Under the pieces are notes generated by a model. That model had not been told where the DNA came from. It saw only the letters and a program-made list of their open reading frames with translations, and did no database searches. Shown here piece by piece: positions 1 to 10,020 of a stretch of 64,000 nt of DNA. Numbering within the stretch: the stretch's first letter is position 1; every line of letters starts with the position of its first letter. Source of the stretch: Rhizobium sp. L51/94 (GTDB lineage: Bacteria; Pseudomonadota; Alphaproteobacteria; Rhizobiales; Rhizobiaceae). Position numbers and translations under genes: made by a program. The stretch covers positions 1,978,001 to 2,042,000 of the forward strand of contig NZ_CP072141.1 in the NCBI RefSeq assembly GCF_019355555.1. Direction: 5' to 3'.

Positions 1-2
1 GC

Positions 3-521
3 GGCGACCCGACACTGGTCTCGCATGCCGAACGGATCATCGCCGGCATTCTCGCAGCGCCCGCAGACAAGCCAAAGATCGCCACTGACGTGGCGGACAT
101 GCGGGCACTCGTCGATACCGAGAAGCCGCCCGCCGGAGTGTGGGATCTCAAGCACATGCCGGGCGGCCAGATCGACATCGAGTTCCTCAGCCAATATGCG
201 CGGCTGGTGTCGCCGCTCGCCGTTACGGCGGAAGAAAACCGGGGCTTTACTACCGCGGAAGCGCTTGCGCGCTTCGGCCCCGGTCTCATCCCCGAGCAGG
301 ATCTCGCCAGGTGCCGGCAGGCGCTGGCGCTCTATACCGAGCTGTCGCAGCTGATCCGGCTTTGCATCGATGGTGTCTTCGATCCCGCACAAGCGCCGGC
401 AGGGTTGATCGATCTCGTGGCCCACGCCGGCGATTGCCCGGATGTGGTGACACTGGAAGCTGAACTCCGCCGCCTAGGCGACGCGACGCGCCGCATATTT
501 CATGCGGTCCTCGTGCGGTAA
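3..521 (+). CDS. glnE: Glutamine synthetase adenylyltransferase/deadenylase, C-terminal fragment
   Basis: This is the last 172 codons of a gene that begins before the window; the open frame runs in from base 3. GlnE adds and removes AMP on glutamine synthetase in response to PII, in the cytoplasm. The segment WDLKHMPGGQIDIEF matches the conserved part of the second nucleotidyltransferase domain, followed by the helical C-terminal domain. The gene converges on and overlaps by 48 bases (474-521) the kinase gene on the opposite strand, so transcription of one could interfere with the other. The family call is firm; nothing can be said about the missing N-terminal half. Confidence 0.9.
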   Translation, partial: GDPTLVSHAERIIAGILAAPADKPKIATDVADMRALVDTEKPPAGVWDLKHMPGGQIDIEFLSQYARLVSPLAVTAEENRGFTTAEALARFGPGLIPEQDLARCRQALALYTELSQLIRLCIDGVFDPAQAPAGLIDLVAHAGDCPDVVTLEAELRRLGDATRRIFHAVLVR

Positions 522-2912
522 GGCACCCGTCGAGGTTGGCTGGTCCGGAATATAGACGGAGATGACGGTGCCGACGCCTTCGCGAGAACGGATGTTCATG
601 GTGCCCTGATGCAGCGTTGCCAGTGAGCGAGAGATGGCAAGTCCGAGACCGGACCCACCTTTGCTCTTGGCGTATTGGTTCTGCACCTGCTCGAAGGGCT
701 GGCCGATCTTGCCGAGTGCGGATTTCGGGATGCCGATACCGGTGTCAGCGATCGTCAGCATGACACCCTCGCTGACATCGCGCAGGCGCACGGCGATCCG
801 CCCGCCATTGTTGGTGAACTTGACGGCGTTGGAGAGCAGGTTGAGCAGGATCTGCTTCATGGCTCGACGGTCGGCTGTCAGCGTCCTGCCTGTCAAGAAG
901 CGCTGCTCCACCTGAATATTCTTCGAAGCAGCGGGCACGGAAGTAAAGCGCAGGCATTCCTCGATCAAAGGCACCAGGTCGATTGTCTCGCATGACAGCT
1001 TGACATGGCCGGCCTCAATTTTCGACATGTCGAGAATATCGTTGATAACGTTGAGGAGATGCTTGCCGCTGTCGTGGATATCGCGGGCATATTCGTCGTA
1101 TTTTTCCGATCCGAGCGGACCGAACATCTGGTTCTGCAGAATTTCCGAAAAACCTAGAATGGCGTTGAGCGGCGTGCGCAGCTCATGCGACATGTTGGCG
1201 AGGAATTCGGACTTAGCCTTGTTGGCCGCTTCGGCGCGGTCTTTTTCGGCCAGGTAATTTGTGTTGGCAATCGAGAGTTCCGCTTTCTGGCGCTCGAGAG
1301 TCTGCCGTGAGGCGGAGAGGTCGTCGATGGTCGCGTTGTTGCGGCGCTCGGATTCGCGCAGGCGCTCCTGGTGGCGTTTCAGCAGCGTGATGTCCGTGCC
1401 GACGGAAACGGTGCCGCCATCGCGCGTCCGGCGCTCGTTGATCTGCAGCCAGCGCTCGTCGGCAAGTTGCACTTCGGTGGTGACGGAGTAGCCAGAGCGG
1501 TCCGCATCGGCGATGCGCCGCTCGATCACAGGACGGGCTGCGGCTGCCGCCACGGCCGAACGCTCGGTACCGGGCATCAGGACGCTGTCTGGAAGCCCGT
1601 AGGCCTGCTGATAGTGGGCGTTGCACATGACCAGGCGGTCGTTCTTGTCCCAGAGCACGAAGGCTTCCGACGTACATTCGATAGCATCCGCCAGCCGCTG
1701 GTCGGCTTCGGCGTAGCGCTGCGCCAGCCGGTGCTGTTCGGTGACATCCATCGCGATGCCGATCATGTGCTCCTGGCCGGAATTGGTGCGGATAACCTGG
1801 GCACGGACCCGCATCCACACATAGTGACCGCCGGCATGGCGAATACGCAGGATCTGGTCGATCTGGCCGGCCTTGCCTTTGGCGACGGCGCGCGCCAGCT
1901 CATACAGGCTGTTGTCGTTCGGATGCATCAGGCGGGCCGCGTCGCCGAAAGATAGCGTCTTGTCCGAGGCGGGCAGGCCGAGCATGTCGTACATCGAGCG
2001 CGACCAGAAGAATTCGCGGTTGGCAAAATCGAAATCCCAAAGGCCACACCGTCCGCGCGACAAGGCAGTCTCGACGCGCAGGTTGGATTCCAGAAAAGTC
2101 TCGTCTGCATCCCGGGCTCGCCGGACCTGCATGTAGTAGGCGTAGAGGATGACCAGCAGGATCGATGAAATCCCGGCAAATAGCGTCACGTTCAGGGTGA
2201 GCTCGTCGCGCCACAGGCGGCCGATCTGTTCCAGCGACACGGCCGACACGATGAACCCGCCCTTGTCGCCGATAAGCGCGATCGAGGCGTAGTAGGGCAG
2301 GCCGCCGATGGTGGTTTCGATCACGCCGCCGCCGTCCCCGAACCGGCGAATGGTTGAGACTTCAGGAAAGAAGTCCGAGATCGTCAGGCCGACGTACCGG
2401 ACCCCGTCGATGGAAGAGGCAAAGACGCGGCCGCTTGCCTGCACAAGCAGCACGAAGTCGCCGCTGTCGAGCCTGTCCTGCGGCAGGAAGGTGCGAAGCC
2501 GCGCTTCGGCCGCATCCCTGTCGCCGACATCGAACAATGTCACGTCATGGGCAAAAGCGGCGGATGCGACAGACGCGGAGAGAACCGTGGAATGACGAGC
2601 CGCTGTTTCCATGCGGCCGTGCTCCATCACCATCGCTACGATATGCGAGGCAGCCACGACGGAGAGAAAGGCGAGGATCAGGATCGGGATTGCCCGCTTG
2701 AGGATGTTTTCTGCCTTGGAAAAATTGCGTGAAACGTTGCCGACGCTTACCCCCGCACGGTCGATAAGACCGTCATGCCAAGATTTAAGATCGTCAAAAT
2801 TGACACGCAGCCGCCCCTCGGCCGCAGTCGCCCGCCGCACGTCCACCATATCTCGCCCTGAACCTCGTGTGATTCGCGGCGCCGCTCGCCCGAACCTGCG
2901 CCAATGAATCAT
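474..2912 (-). CDS. pleC: PleC-like PAS sensor histidine kinase/phosphatase
   Basis: This is an 812-residue membrane histidine kinase. Visible parts are TM1 at about 72-95, a periplasmic sensor at about 96-238, TM2 at about 240-262, and two PAS domains at about 281-395 and 402-512. The HisKA dimer has the motif SHELRTPLN (His576) and the HATPase domain has the N box near 691, DTGIG at 723 and GSGLGLAI at 753. The sequence around the His box (ILGFSEILQNQMFGPLG) is of the PleC/DivJ/PdhS type, which acts on DivK and controls CtrA-driven cell-cycle asymmetry. I infer PleC from this and from the neighbouring glnE and pepN, an arrangement I recall from Sinorhizobium. A DivJ or PdhS paralogue remains possible. 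The true start may be the internal Met22 (near 2849), because the first 60 residues look non-conserved. Confidence 0.75.
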   Translation of the reverse strand: MIHWRRFGRAAPRITRGSGRDMVDVRRATAAEGRLRVNFDDLKSWHDGLIDRAGVSVGNVSRNFSKAENILKRAIPILILAFLSVVAASHIVAMVMEHGRMETAARHSTVLSASVASAAFAHDVTLFDVGDRDAAEARLRTFLPQDRLDSGDFVLLVQASGRVFASSIDGVRYVGLTISDFFPEVSTIRRFGDGGGVIETTIGGLPYYASIALIGDKGGFIVSAVSLEQIGRLWRDELTLNVTLFAGISSILLVILYAYYMQVRRARDADETFLESNLRVETALSRGRCGLWDFDFANREFFWSRSMYDMLGLPASDKTLSFGDAARLMHPNDNSLYELARAVAKGKAGQIDQILRIRHAGGHYVWMRVRAQVIRTNSGQEHMIGIAMDVTEQHRLAQRYAEADQRLADAIECTSEAFVLWDKNDRLVMCNAHYQQAYGLPDSVLMPGTERSAVAAAAARPVIERRIADADRSGYSVTTEVQLADERWLQINERRTRDGGTVSVGTDITLLKRHQERLRESERRNNATIDDLSASRQTLERQKAELSIANTNYLAEKDRAEAANKAKSEFLANMSHELRTPLNAILGFSEILQNQMFGPLGSEKYDEYARDIHDSGKHLLNVINDILDMSKIEAGHVKLSCETIDLVPLIEECLRFTSVPAASKNIQVEQRFLTGRTLTADRRAMKQILLNLLSNAVKFTNNGGRIAVRLRDVSEGVMLTIADTGIGIPKSALGKIGQPFEQVQNQYAKSKGGSGLGLAISRSLATLHQGTMNIRSREGVGTVISVYIPDQPTSTGALPHEDRMKYAARRVA

Positions 2913-3061
2913 TCGCGATTCGGCTTGTCCAGAGGGCGTGATAAAACTTTCTTAACTATTTGCTATTGCAGGTTTTTTAGAAGTCGAGATTGCGCGCGTC
3001 GGAGGCAATGCCCAGTCTTCGTTGCTCTTGTCGCGCAAATCACCTGTTGCGTCGCCGCAAA

Positions 3062-5710
3062 TCACTCCTTCAAAATGCGGTCAACGATGTCACGGACGTC
3101 GGTAGAAAGCTCTTCCGCCCGCTCGATCTGCATCAGCGCCGCGCGCGCATGATCGGCGCGGACCGGCTCCAGTGATCGCCATGAACGCATCGATGTCAGG
3201 ATACGGGCGGCAAGCTGCGGGTTGCGGGGGTCTATGGTCAGGATTTCCTCGGCCAGGAAGCGGTAGCCTCCGCCATCGGCGCGGTTGAAGCCCGTCGGAT
3301 TGTTGAAAGCAAGGGTTCCGACCAGCGCCCGCACCCGGTTGGGATTGGCGCGCGTGAACAGCGGATCCTGCATCAGCGCCTGGACGCGCTGCAATGTTGC
3401 AGCGCCGGGAACGGAAGCCTGGATTGCAAGCCACTTGTCGACGACCAGTGCATTGTCTTCGAAGCGGGTCTTGAAGGTCGCCAGTGCCTCGTTGGCTTCC
3501 GCCGTTTCCGGAAAGCGATGCGCCAGGATTGTCAGCGCGTGGCTCAGATCGGTCATGTTGTTGGCAGCGTCGAAGGCGGCCTTGGCGCGCGCCGGCGTGT
3601 TGTCGGACAGCGACAAAAAGCCGAGCGCGGCGTTGCGGAGCGCGCGTCGGCCGGCGCTGGCGGCATCGGGGCTAAAGTCGCCCGGTGTTGCCATGCCCTC
3701 GTGGAGCGCCGCAAAGATATCCCTTCCGGCGTCGGCGATCTGCGAAAGGATCGCCTGGCGGCCGGCGTGGATCGCGTCCGGGTCGTTGTTGGCACCAAGC
3801 TCGCGAGCCAGGTCGGCCTCGCTCGGCAGGTTCAGCACCTGAGCGCGGAAGGCCGGCTCCAGTGTTTCGTCTGCGGCAGCCGTCAAAAGGGCGTCGATCA
3901 GCGTCTGGTCGCAGGCGACGGGCGCACGATTGCGGGTGTCCTGGACTGCCCGCAGCAGGATCGGCAACGCCAGATCGGTGAGCGCCTGCCAGCGCGCAAA
4001 ATGATCGGACTCGAAGCGGGCAATGAGGGCAAGATCAGCTGCGCTCTGGTCGAAGTGCAGGTTGATCGGCGCCGAGAAACTGCGGTTCAGGGAGAGCACG
4101 GGACGTGACGGGATGTCGTGGAAGACGACAGTCTGGGCGCGTTCGACCAGATGCAGCACGTCCGTCGTGAACTCCGCACCCTCGACTTTCGCCGGTGTCA
4201 TTGGCTTTCCGTCTTCGGAAAGCAGGCCAAGCCGCAGCGGAATATGCATCGGCTCCTTGGCAGACTGGCCGGGTGTCGCCGGTACCATCTGCTCGAGCGA
4301 CAGGGTGAAGGTCCTGGCGGAAGCATCGTAGGCGCAGGAGGCGGTGACCAGCGGCGTACCGGCCTGATGATACCACAACGAGAACTGCGTCAGGTCGCGG
4401 CCGCTGACCTCTGCAAAGCAGGCAACGAAATCCTCGACCGTCGCGGCGTCGCCGTCATGACGCTCAAAATAGAGATCCATGCCTTTCTTGAACAGATCGC
4501 TGCCGAGGAGCGTCGCGATCATGCGGGTGACTTCGCTGCCCTTTTCGTAGACCGTCGTTGTATAGAAATTGTTGATCTCGCGATATTTCGTCGGGCGGAC
4601 GGGATGCGCCAGCGGTCCGCCGTCTTCCGGAAACTGTTCGGATTTCAGATGCCGGACCTCCGCGATGCGCTTGACCGGGCGCGAGCGCTGGTCGGCTGAA
4701 AACTCGTGGTCGCGGAAAACCGTCAGGCCTTCCTTCAGGCAGAGCTGGAACCAGTCGCGGCAGGTGATGCGGTTGCCGGTCCAGTTGTGGAAATACTCGT
4801 GGGCAATGATCGCTTCAATGTTGGCATAGTCGGCGTCGGTCGCCGTTTCCGGATCGGCCAGAACGTACTTGTCGTTGAAGACGTTAAGCCCCTTGTTCTC
4901 CATTGCCCCCATGTTGAAGTCGGAGACGGCGACGATCATGAAGATATCGAGATCGTATTCGCGGCCGAAAACCTCTTCGTCCCACTTCATCGAGCGCTTT
5001 AGCGCATCCATGGCATAGGCAGCGCGCGGCTCCTTGCCGTGCTCGACATAGATCTTCAGCGTCACTTCGCGCTCGGACATGGTGACGAACGTGTCTTCGA
5101 TGACGCCGAGATCGCCGGCGACCAGCGCAAAGAGATAGCTCGGCTTTGGATGCGGATCGAACCACGCGGCAAAGTGCTTGCCTTCGCCATACCCGGCACC
5201 GCCGAGGAAGTTACCGTTCGACAGAAGCAGTGGATTGGCAGCCTTGTCGCCGATGATGTTGACGGTGTATGGCGCCAGCACGTCGGGGCGGTCGGGAAAA
5301 TAGGTGATGCGGCGAAAACCCTCGGCCTCGCACTGGGTGCAATAGATGCCGCCGGTGCGGTAAAGGCCCATCAACTGGGTATTGGCTTCCGGGTTGATGA
5401 TCGTGGTGATCGTCAGTTCGAAAGGCAGCGTTGATGGTAGATCGCGCACAGTCAGGTTTTTGTCGGTGACTGAATACTGCGACGCCGGAACTTCTTCCTG
5501 GTCAAGCAGCAGGCCGGAAAGGCTCAATTCGTCGCCGTCGAGGATCAGAGGCGCTGTTGCATCGACCCCTTCGCGGCGGTGAAAGATCAGCCTGGCTTCC
5601 ACCTTGGTTGCGGTCGGATCGAGTTCGAAGGTGAGGTCTACGCGCTCCAGGACAAAATCTGTGGGACGGTAGTCCGCCAAATGGACGATCTGGCCGATAT
5701 CAGTGCGCAT
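3062..5710 (-). CDS. pepN: Aminopeptidase N (M1 family zinc metallopeptidase)
   Basis: This 882-residue cytoplasmic aminopeptidase removes N-terminal residues from peptides. The exopeptidase motif GAMEN is at 268-272. The zinc site HEYFH is at 304-308 with the third ligand Glu327 in LKEGLT, so all catalytic parts are present. Length and the C-terminal helical half fit the E. coli PepN type. Its stop lies 149 bases before the pleC start on the same strand, a gap with no gene and no clear terminator, so the two may be partly co-transcribed. The upstream spacer holds a short perfect palindrome (5836-5850). Confidence 0.95.
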   Translation of the reverse strand: MRTDIGQIVHLADYRPTDFVLERVDLTFELDPTATKVEARLIFHRREGVDATAPLILDGDELSLSGLLLDQEEVPASQYSVTDKNLTVRDLPSTLPFELTITTIINPEANTQLMGLYRTGGIYCTQCEAEGFRRITYFPDRPDVLAPYTVNIIGDKAANPLLLSNGNFLGGAGYGEGKHFAAWFDPHPKPSYLFALVAGDLGVIEDTFVTMSEREVTLKIYVEHGKEPRAAYAMDALKRSMKWDEEVFGREYDLDIFMIVAVSDFNMGAMENKGLNVFNDKYVLADPETATDADYANIEAIIAHEYFHNWTGNRITCRDWFQLCLKEGLTVFRDHEFSADQRSRPVKRIAEVRHLKSEQFPEDGGPLAHPVRPTKYREINNFYTTTVYEKGSEVTRMIATLLGSDLFKKGMDLYFERHDGDAATVEDFVACFAEVSGRDLTQFSLWYHQAGTPLVTASCAYDASARTFTLSLEQMVPATPGQSAKEPMHIPLRLGLLSEDGKPMTPAKVEGAEFTTDVLHLVERAQTVVFHDIPSRPVLSLNRSFSAPINLHFDQSAADLALIARFESDHFARWQALTDLALPILLRAVQDTRNRAPVACDQTLIDALLTAAADETLEPAFRAQVLNLPSEADLARELGANNDPDAIHAGRQAILSQIADAGRDIFAALHEGMATPGDFSPDAASAGRRALRNAALGFLSLSDNTPARAKAAFDAANNMTDLSHALTILAHRFPETAEANEALATFKTRFEDNALVVDKWLAIQASVPGAATLQRVQALMQDPLFTRANPNRVRALVGTLAFNNPTGFNRADGGGYRFLAEEILTIDPRNPQLAARILTSMRSWRSLEPVRADHARAALMQIERAEELSTDVRDIVDRILKE

Positions 5711-5835
5711 GGGGGTTCCTAGGTAGACGTTAGGGACGGTGGCCGAGCGGGCGCGAGCGTCGATTTGAAACAGCTTTATTCAATATGATTACATTAAAAT
5801 CTGAACCAAAGCTAAAGCCATGTATTTCTTCGACC

Positions 5836-5850
5836 GCAATTTGCAATTGC
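5836..5850. promoter_or_regulatory. Palindrome upstream of pepN
   Basis: GCAATT-TGC-AATTGC is a perfect 6-bp inverted repeat in the AT-rich 179-base gap upstream of the pepN start. It could be an operator or part of the pepN promoter. No regulator can be named from the sequence. Confidence 0.25.
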
Positions 5851-5889
5851 TGTCCGAAATTCTTTGATAACAGAAGAATTTACCGGCGA

Positions 5890-7134
5890 TCAGGCAAGGC
5901 GGTCGTCTGGCGAAGCAGTACGGACGGATGTCTCCGTCCCGCGCACCGGGATCGGCATGGCCTTGAAATCAGTTTTGTCGATGCGCCCCTCACCAACTTT
6001 TCGCCGCGCAGTGCGCCAGCCCGCGTAACCAGCATAGAACGCAAAAACCAGCGCCAGAAACCAGAGCAGTCCCGACGTGCCGAAGACCTGCATCATTGCA
6101 CCAGCAGCCAGCGGACCGACGACGGTGCCGAGGCCGTAGAGGATCATGATGCCGCTGGAGATCGTCACATATTCGTCCGGGGCCGCGCGGTCATTGGCAT
6201 GCGCGACGTTGATCGCGTAAATCGGGTAAAGCACCGTGCCGACGAAGAAGGCGGCGATATAGAGCGAGACGATGGAACGGACATCGAATAGGGTCATGAC
6301 CGCACAGGCGACGACGCCGACGATGCCGCAAACGATCATCACCATGCGACGGTCGATCAAGTCGGATACCCTGCCTATCGGCATTTGCGAGATCGCCCCA
6401 CCTGCCAGCACGCAGGCGAGGAGTGTCGCCCCCTGCGCCGTATTCATGCCGACGATCTGGGTGTAGACGCCGCCAAGACTATTCCAGGTGCCGGACAGGG
6501 CGCCCGATAGCAGCGAGCCGACAAAGGCAACGGGAGATAGTTGATAGAGCTTGGGAAGGTTGAATTTGGCTTGGGCTATCGGTGTCGGAGAGGCGGCCGT
6601 CGACAGCGCCGTCGGTAGCATGGCCAGCGCGAAGATGATGCCGCACAGGATGAACAGAGACGTCGATTTGGGATCGCCGAGCGGGACAAGATATTGCCCG
6701 CCGATCGATCCTACCAGGCAGGTGATCATATACACAGAGAAGATCGTTGCCCGGTTGGCATTGGTGACGCGCTCGTTCAGCCAGCTTTCGATGATCAGGT
6801 AGCTGCCGGCGATGGCAAAGCCGCTGATGAAGCGGAACGCCACCCAGGCCCGCCAGTCCACCAGCAGCGCGCAGAGCAGGATGCCGACGCCGAGCAGTGA
6901 AATCAGGGCGCCGAACACGCGTACATGGCCAACCCGCTTCACAAACAGCGGAGTGATGATGCAGGAGATGGTAAATCCGAGCGTATAGCCGGTTGCGATG
7001 AAAGAGATCGTGAATGTCGACCATCCCTCCGCCACCGAACGGATCGGCACGACATAGTTCATCAACCCCAGCCCGACCATCATCAGGAGGGTCGACAGCA
7101 TCAGGCTGGCGATAGAGATCAGGCTTGCCAGCAT
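5890..7134 (-). CDS. MFS transporter (YcaD-like)
   Basis: This is a 414-residue major facilitator protein with about twelve hydrophobic helices, of the YcaD-like branch of the superfamily (MNYVVPIRSV, RFISGFAIAGSYLIIESWLN). The frame is open up to a TTG at 7206. I chose ATG 7134 because the upstream 24 residues are hydrophilic and the first membrane helix begins directly after this Met. Substrate is unknown; family members export small molecules or drugs. It stands alone, separated by about 600 bases from the next gene upstream. The C-terminal tail is basic and cytoplasmic. Confidence 0.8.
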   Translation of the reverse strand: MLASLISIASLMLSTLLMMVGLGLMNYVVPIRSVAEGWSTFTISFIATGYTLGFTISCIITPLFVKRVGHVRVFGALISLLGVGILLCALLVDWRAWVAFRFISGFAIAGSYLIIESWLNERVTNANRATIFSVYMITCLVGSIGGQYLVPLGDPKSTSLFILCGIIFALAMLPTALSTAASPTPIAQAKFNLPKLYQLSPVAFVGSLLSGALSGTWNSLGGVYTQIVGMNTAQGATLLACVLAGGAISQMPIGRVSDLIDRRMVMIVCGIVGVVACAVMTLFDVRSIVSLYIAAFFVGTVLYPIYAINVAHANDRAAPDEYVTISSGIMILYGLGTVVGPLAAGAMMQVFGTSGLLWFLALVFAFYAGYAGWRTARRKVGEGRIDKTDFKAMPIPVRGTETSVRTASPDDRLA

Positions 7135-7733
7135 GGCACTGTTCCGCTCTTGGCAGGGGTGGATGGCAGAGAATGTATTGTCCTCTATCCCACCATAAGC
7201 GCGCAATCAATCGCGACACTGCGCGGCGCATAAAGCGCGTCACCGAAAGCGAAATCGTATTGCCGTTTGAATGTGAATTGGCGGCTGAGGTTCTCGTGCC
7301 GCTGAGGCTGTTGCCCGGCTTGCTCTTTCAAGGCTCTCGCATCGCCACGTTCACCGAGGCACCTCAGCTATGCGGACCCTGCACGCTTTTCAGGAGGCGC
7401 GAAATTCCGCGAACATCGTGGTCGGGCGGACAAGACGGGAAGATGTGCCGGTTCCACGAGCCGTTATCTGTTCGTTTGTCGCCTCGAGGCGGCGATAGCC
7501 TTGTGACCCGCGCAAAGAAGCATTTACCTGACGGAGGGTTTCAAACCCGCAATGTATAGGACGCGAACGAATGGTCATTGCCTTGGATCCTGATCGTGGT
7601 TCCTCCCAAGACGCCCGATTAATATCGCAATGCAGCATCGATTCTACAACGCATGTTGCCGCCATGGCAGTCATGCGTAAATCACATGGCTAAATTCATA
7701 ATTTCATTATAGTGCCAAAAAAATAGTCGTTTA
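7135..7733. other. Intergenic stretch without a recognisable gene
   Basis: These 599 bases lie between the MFS start and the stop of the uracil-DNA glycosylase gene. Open frames of 94 and 144 codons cross it but show no recognisable family or plausible start. Two short palindromes are visible: CGCCTCGAGGCG near 7482 and GGGTTTCAAACCC near 7537. The last 55 bases are AT-rich. The MFS promoter is expected in 7135-7390. Confidence 0.4.
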
Positions 7734-8609
7734 TCAGACTGCATCGATCCGGCGGCGAAAAGCCAGAAGATCCTGCCACGCCAACCGCTTGTTGATCGGC
7801 GCGGTCAGCAGATCCTGGGGATGCAGCGTCGCAATCGCCGGGACAGAGCCGGCTCCGGCGCCGATTTCACGCCAGTGTCCGCGAAGGGCATGGATGGTCT
7901 CGTTACCGCCGAAGAAGAAGCGCGCGGTGAAATTTCCAAGCAACAGCAGGACTTTCGGCTCTGCCAAAGCGATTTGTCGCTCGATGAAGGGGCGGCAGAT
8001 ATCCGTTTCCGGAATGGATGGCGCACGGTTGCCCGGCGGCCGCCACGGAATGACATTGGTGAGTAGTATGCCATCACGATCAAGGCCGATCGACGCCAGC
8101 ATCCGGTCGAGAAGAAGGCCGGACCGTCCGGCGAACACAGCGCCCTCGCGGTCATCGTCGGCGCCCGGCATCGGGCCGATGACCATGATTCCGCTCTCCG
8201 GGTTGCCGCTCGCAAACAGTGTCGAGCGCGCGCTATTCTTCAGATTGCAGCCGTTGAAGGCTTCCAGGGCGGCTTTCAGTTCCGGCAGCGAGCGAGCGCT
8301 TTCAGCAGCAAAGCGCGCCTGGTCGATAGCCTGTTCGTCTGGAATAGCCGGCGCGCGCGCTGCAGCGGGTGGCGCAGTCGCAACCGCCTGTGCCGAAGGC
8401 CGACGTTCGGCAGCGCTGGCGAGCGGGCTTGCCGGCGTAGGCGAGGGTGCCGGCGCCGGACGCCCCGCCTGTCTCGCCGCTTTCAGCGCCTCGAATTCGG
8501 CAAAGCGGTCCACCGGATCCTCTTCCAGCATCCAACTGATGCCCGCGTCGGCATGGAAATGCAAAAGCGCGGCAAGTTCGGCCGGGGAGAGGTCTTGAAC
8601 GGAGATCAT
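7734..8609 (-). CDS. Uracil-DNA glycosylase superfamily protein, family-4-like, two Fe-S cysteines missing
   Basis: This 291-residue protein consists of a 110-residue Pro/Ala-rich N-terminal extension and a UDG fold. Motif A is GPMPGADDDREG at 145-156 and motif B is HPQDLL at 263-268. The family removes uracil from DNA and normally binds a 4Fe-4S cluster through four Cys. Here only Cys121 and Cys205 are in the expected places; the usual first Cys is Phe118 and the usual third Cys (before RPPGNR) is Trp189. The cluster is therefore probably lost. It could still be an active glycosylase or a DNA-binding derivative. Confidence 0.75.
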   Translation of the reverse strand: MISVQDLSPAELAALLHFHADAGISWMLEEDPVDRFAEFEALKAARQAGRPAPAPSPTPASPLASAAERRPSAQAVATAPPAAARAPAIPDEQAIDQARFAAESARSLPELKAALEAFNGCNLKNSARSTLFASGNPESGIMVIGPMPGADDDREGAVFAGRSGLLLDRMLASIGLDRDGILLTNVIPWRPPGNRAPSIPETDICRPFIERQIALAEPKVLLLLGNFTARFFFGGNETIHALRGHWREIGAGAGSVPAIATLHPQDLLTAPINKRLAWQDLLAFRRRIDAV

Positions 8610-8670
8610 TGCTGAACTCTAGCGAAGCCGGTCGGGCAAGGGAAGGGCCAAAGCCCCCACCATCCCCGGC

Positions 8671-9960
8671 TCAGGAGGTCCATTGGGCGATATCGTCGCG
8701 CTCGCCGATCAGCGCCAGACCGTGCGCGATCGACAGCAATTCGCCACCGGTCTCGATCCGGCTCACGTCGAAGCGCTCGGTGAACAGCCGGCGCACGGCG
8801 GGCACGAAGGACGTCCCGCCTGTCAGGAACACCTTGTCGATGCTGGCAGCCGGTGTGTTGGTCTTTTCCAGCACCTCGTCCAGGGCCGCCTCGATCCGCG
8901 CCAGTTCCGGCGCTATCCAGCCATCGAAATCGCTGCGCCGGATCGATGTCTTGCCGGCAGCGCCGAGAGGCGGAAAATTGAACTCGGCCTCTTCCGCGGA
9001 TGACAATGCCATCTTGGTGGCGGAAACCGCCTGGTAGAGCGGATATCCCTCGTCATGCTCGATGAGCTCGATGAAGGTTTCGAGCTTGTCAGGCTCGATG
9101 GCCGTGCGGACCAACTTTTGCAACTCCGGAAATTCGCGCGATGTCTTGAAGATCGACAGCTGGTTCCAGCGGCCGAAATTGGCGTAATAGGAGGAGGGCA
9201 TCTCGAGCAGCTTGTCGAAGCTCTTGAAGTAGCTTCCCTTGCCGATCAGTGGCGAGACGACATTGTCGATAATGCGGAAGTCGAAATGGTCGCCGGCGAC
9301 GCCGACGCCGGAATGGCCTATCGGCGTTGCGGTCAGCCGGCCCGCCGCAGTCTCGAACCGTATCAGCGAATAATCGGTCGTGCCGCCACCGAAGTCGGCC
9401 ACCAGCACCGTGGCGTCGCTCTTGAGGTTCTGCGCGAAGTAGAAAGCCGCCGCGACAGGCTCGTACACGTAGTGGATTTCCGGGAAACCCAGCCGCGTCA
9501 GCGCTTCGTTGTAACGCGCTGTCGCCAGCGCTGGATCCGGGTTGGCGCCGGCGAAATGCACAGGCCTTCCCGTGACGATACGGCCGATATCCGATGGCCA
9601 GTCGTCGCCGGCATAGGCCTTCAGGCGACGCATGAAAATTTCCATCAGGTCTTCGAAACTATGCCGCTTGGCGTGCACCAGCGTTCCCTGGAACAGCGCG
9701 CTGGCTGCAAAGGTCTTGATGGACTGGAGAAAACGGCAATCGCCGGGATTGTCGATGAATTGGCGGATCGCAGCGTTGCCTGCCTCGACTTTCAGTGCCG
9801 CCGCACCGAGGTGACGATCCTTCATGAAGGAGAGGGCGGTGCGCATGCTGTCTGCAGAGCCGGCAGCGCTGGTGAACGAGACCGAGCGCGTGGCCGCTCC
9901 GTCTGCCAGCGCCATCACGCTGTTCGTCGTGCCAAAGTCGAAACCTAGCGCCTGAGCCAT
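8671..9960 (-). CDS. Short Hsp70-family protein (YegD-like)
   Basis: This 429-residue protein consists of an actin/Hsp70 ATPase domain only. Phosphate loop 1 is GFDFGTTNS (6-14), loop 2 is VADFGGGTTDYS (about 210) and the adenosine motif FLTGGTSFVP is near 370. DnaK is about 640 residues, so the peptide-binding domain and lid are absent. This agrees with the YegD group, whose function is poorly known. It is followed after 61 bases by the UDG gene on the same strand, so the two may share a transcript. A chaperone-like ATPase role is inferred only. Confidence 0.85.
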   Translation of the reverse strand: MAQALGFDFGTTNSVMALADGAATRSVSFTSAAGSADSMRTALSFMKDRHLGAAALKVEAGNAAIRQFIDNPGDCRFLQSIKTFAASALFQGTLVHAKRHSFEDLMEIFMRRLKAYAGDDWPSDIGRIVTGRPVHFAGANPDPALATARYNEALTRLGFPEIHYVYEPVAAAFYFAQNLKSDATVLVADFGGGTTDYSLIRFETAAGRLTATPIGHSGVGVAGDHFDFRIIDNVVSPLIGKGSYFKSFDKLLEMPSSYYANFGRWNQLSIFKTSREFPELQKLVRTAIEPDKLETFIELIEHDEGYPLYQAVSATKMALSSAEEAEFNFPPLGAAGKTSIRRSDFDGWIAPELARIEAALDEVLEKTNTPAASIDKVFLTGGTSFVPAVRRLFTERFDVSRIETGGELLSIAHGLALIGERDDIAQWTS

Positions 9961-10020
9961 GCTCGCACTCCTGTCTGCCGAAAATGTCTGGATGGGGCGA
10001 TGTCCCGCGCCAAAGCGAAA

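Noticed and set aside
7125..7559. A 144-codon frame across the gap upstream of the MFS gene
   Set aside because: Starts inside the MFS gene, has no family signal and an uneven residue mix.
9055..9948. A 297-codon frame antisense to the Hsp70-like gene
   Set aside because: Shadow frame; the sense strand has all ATPase motifs.
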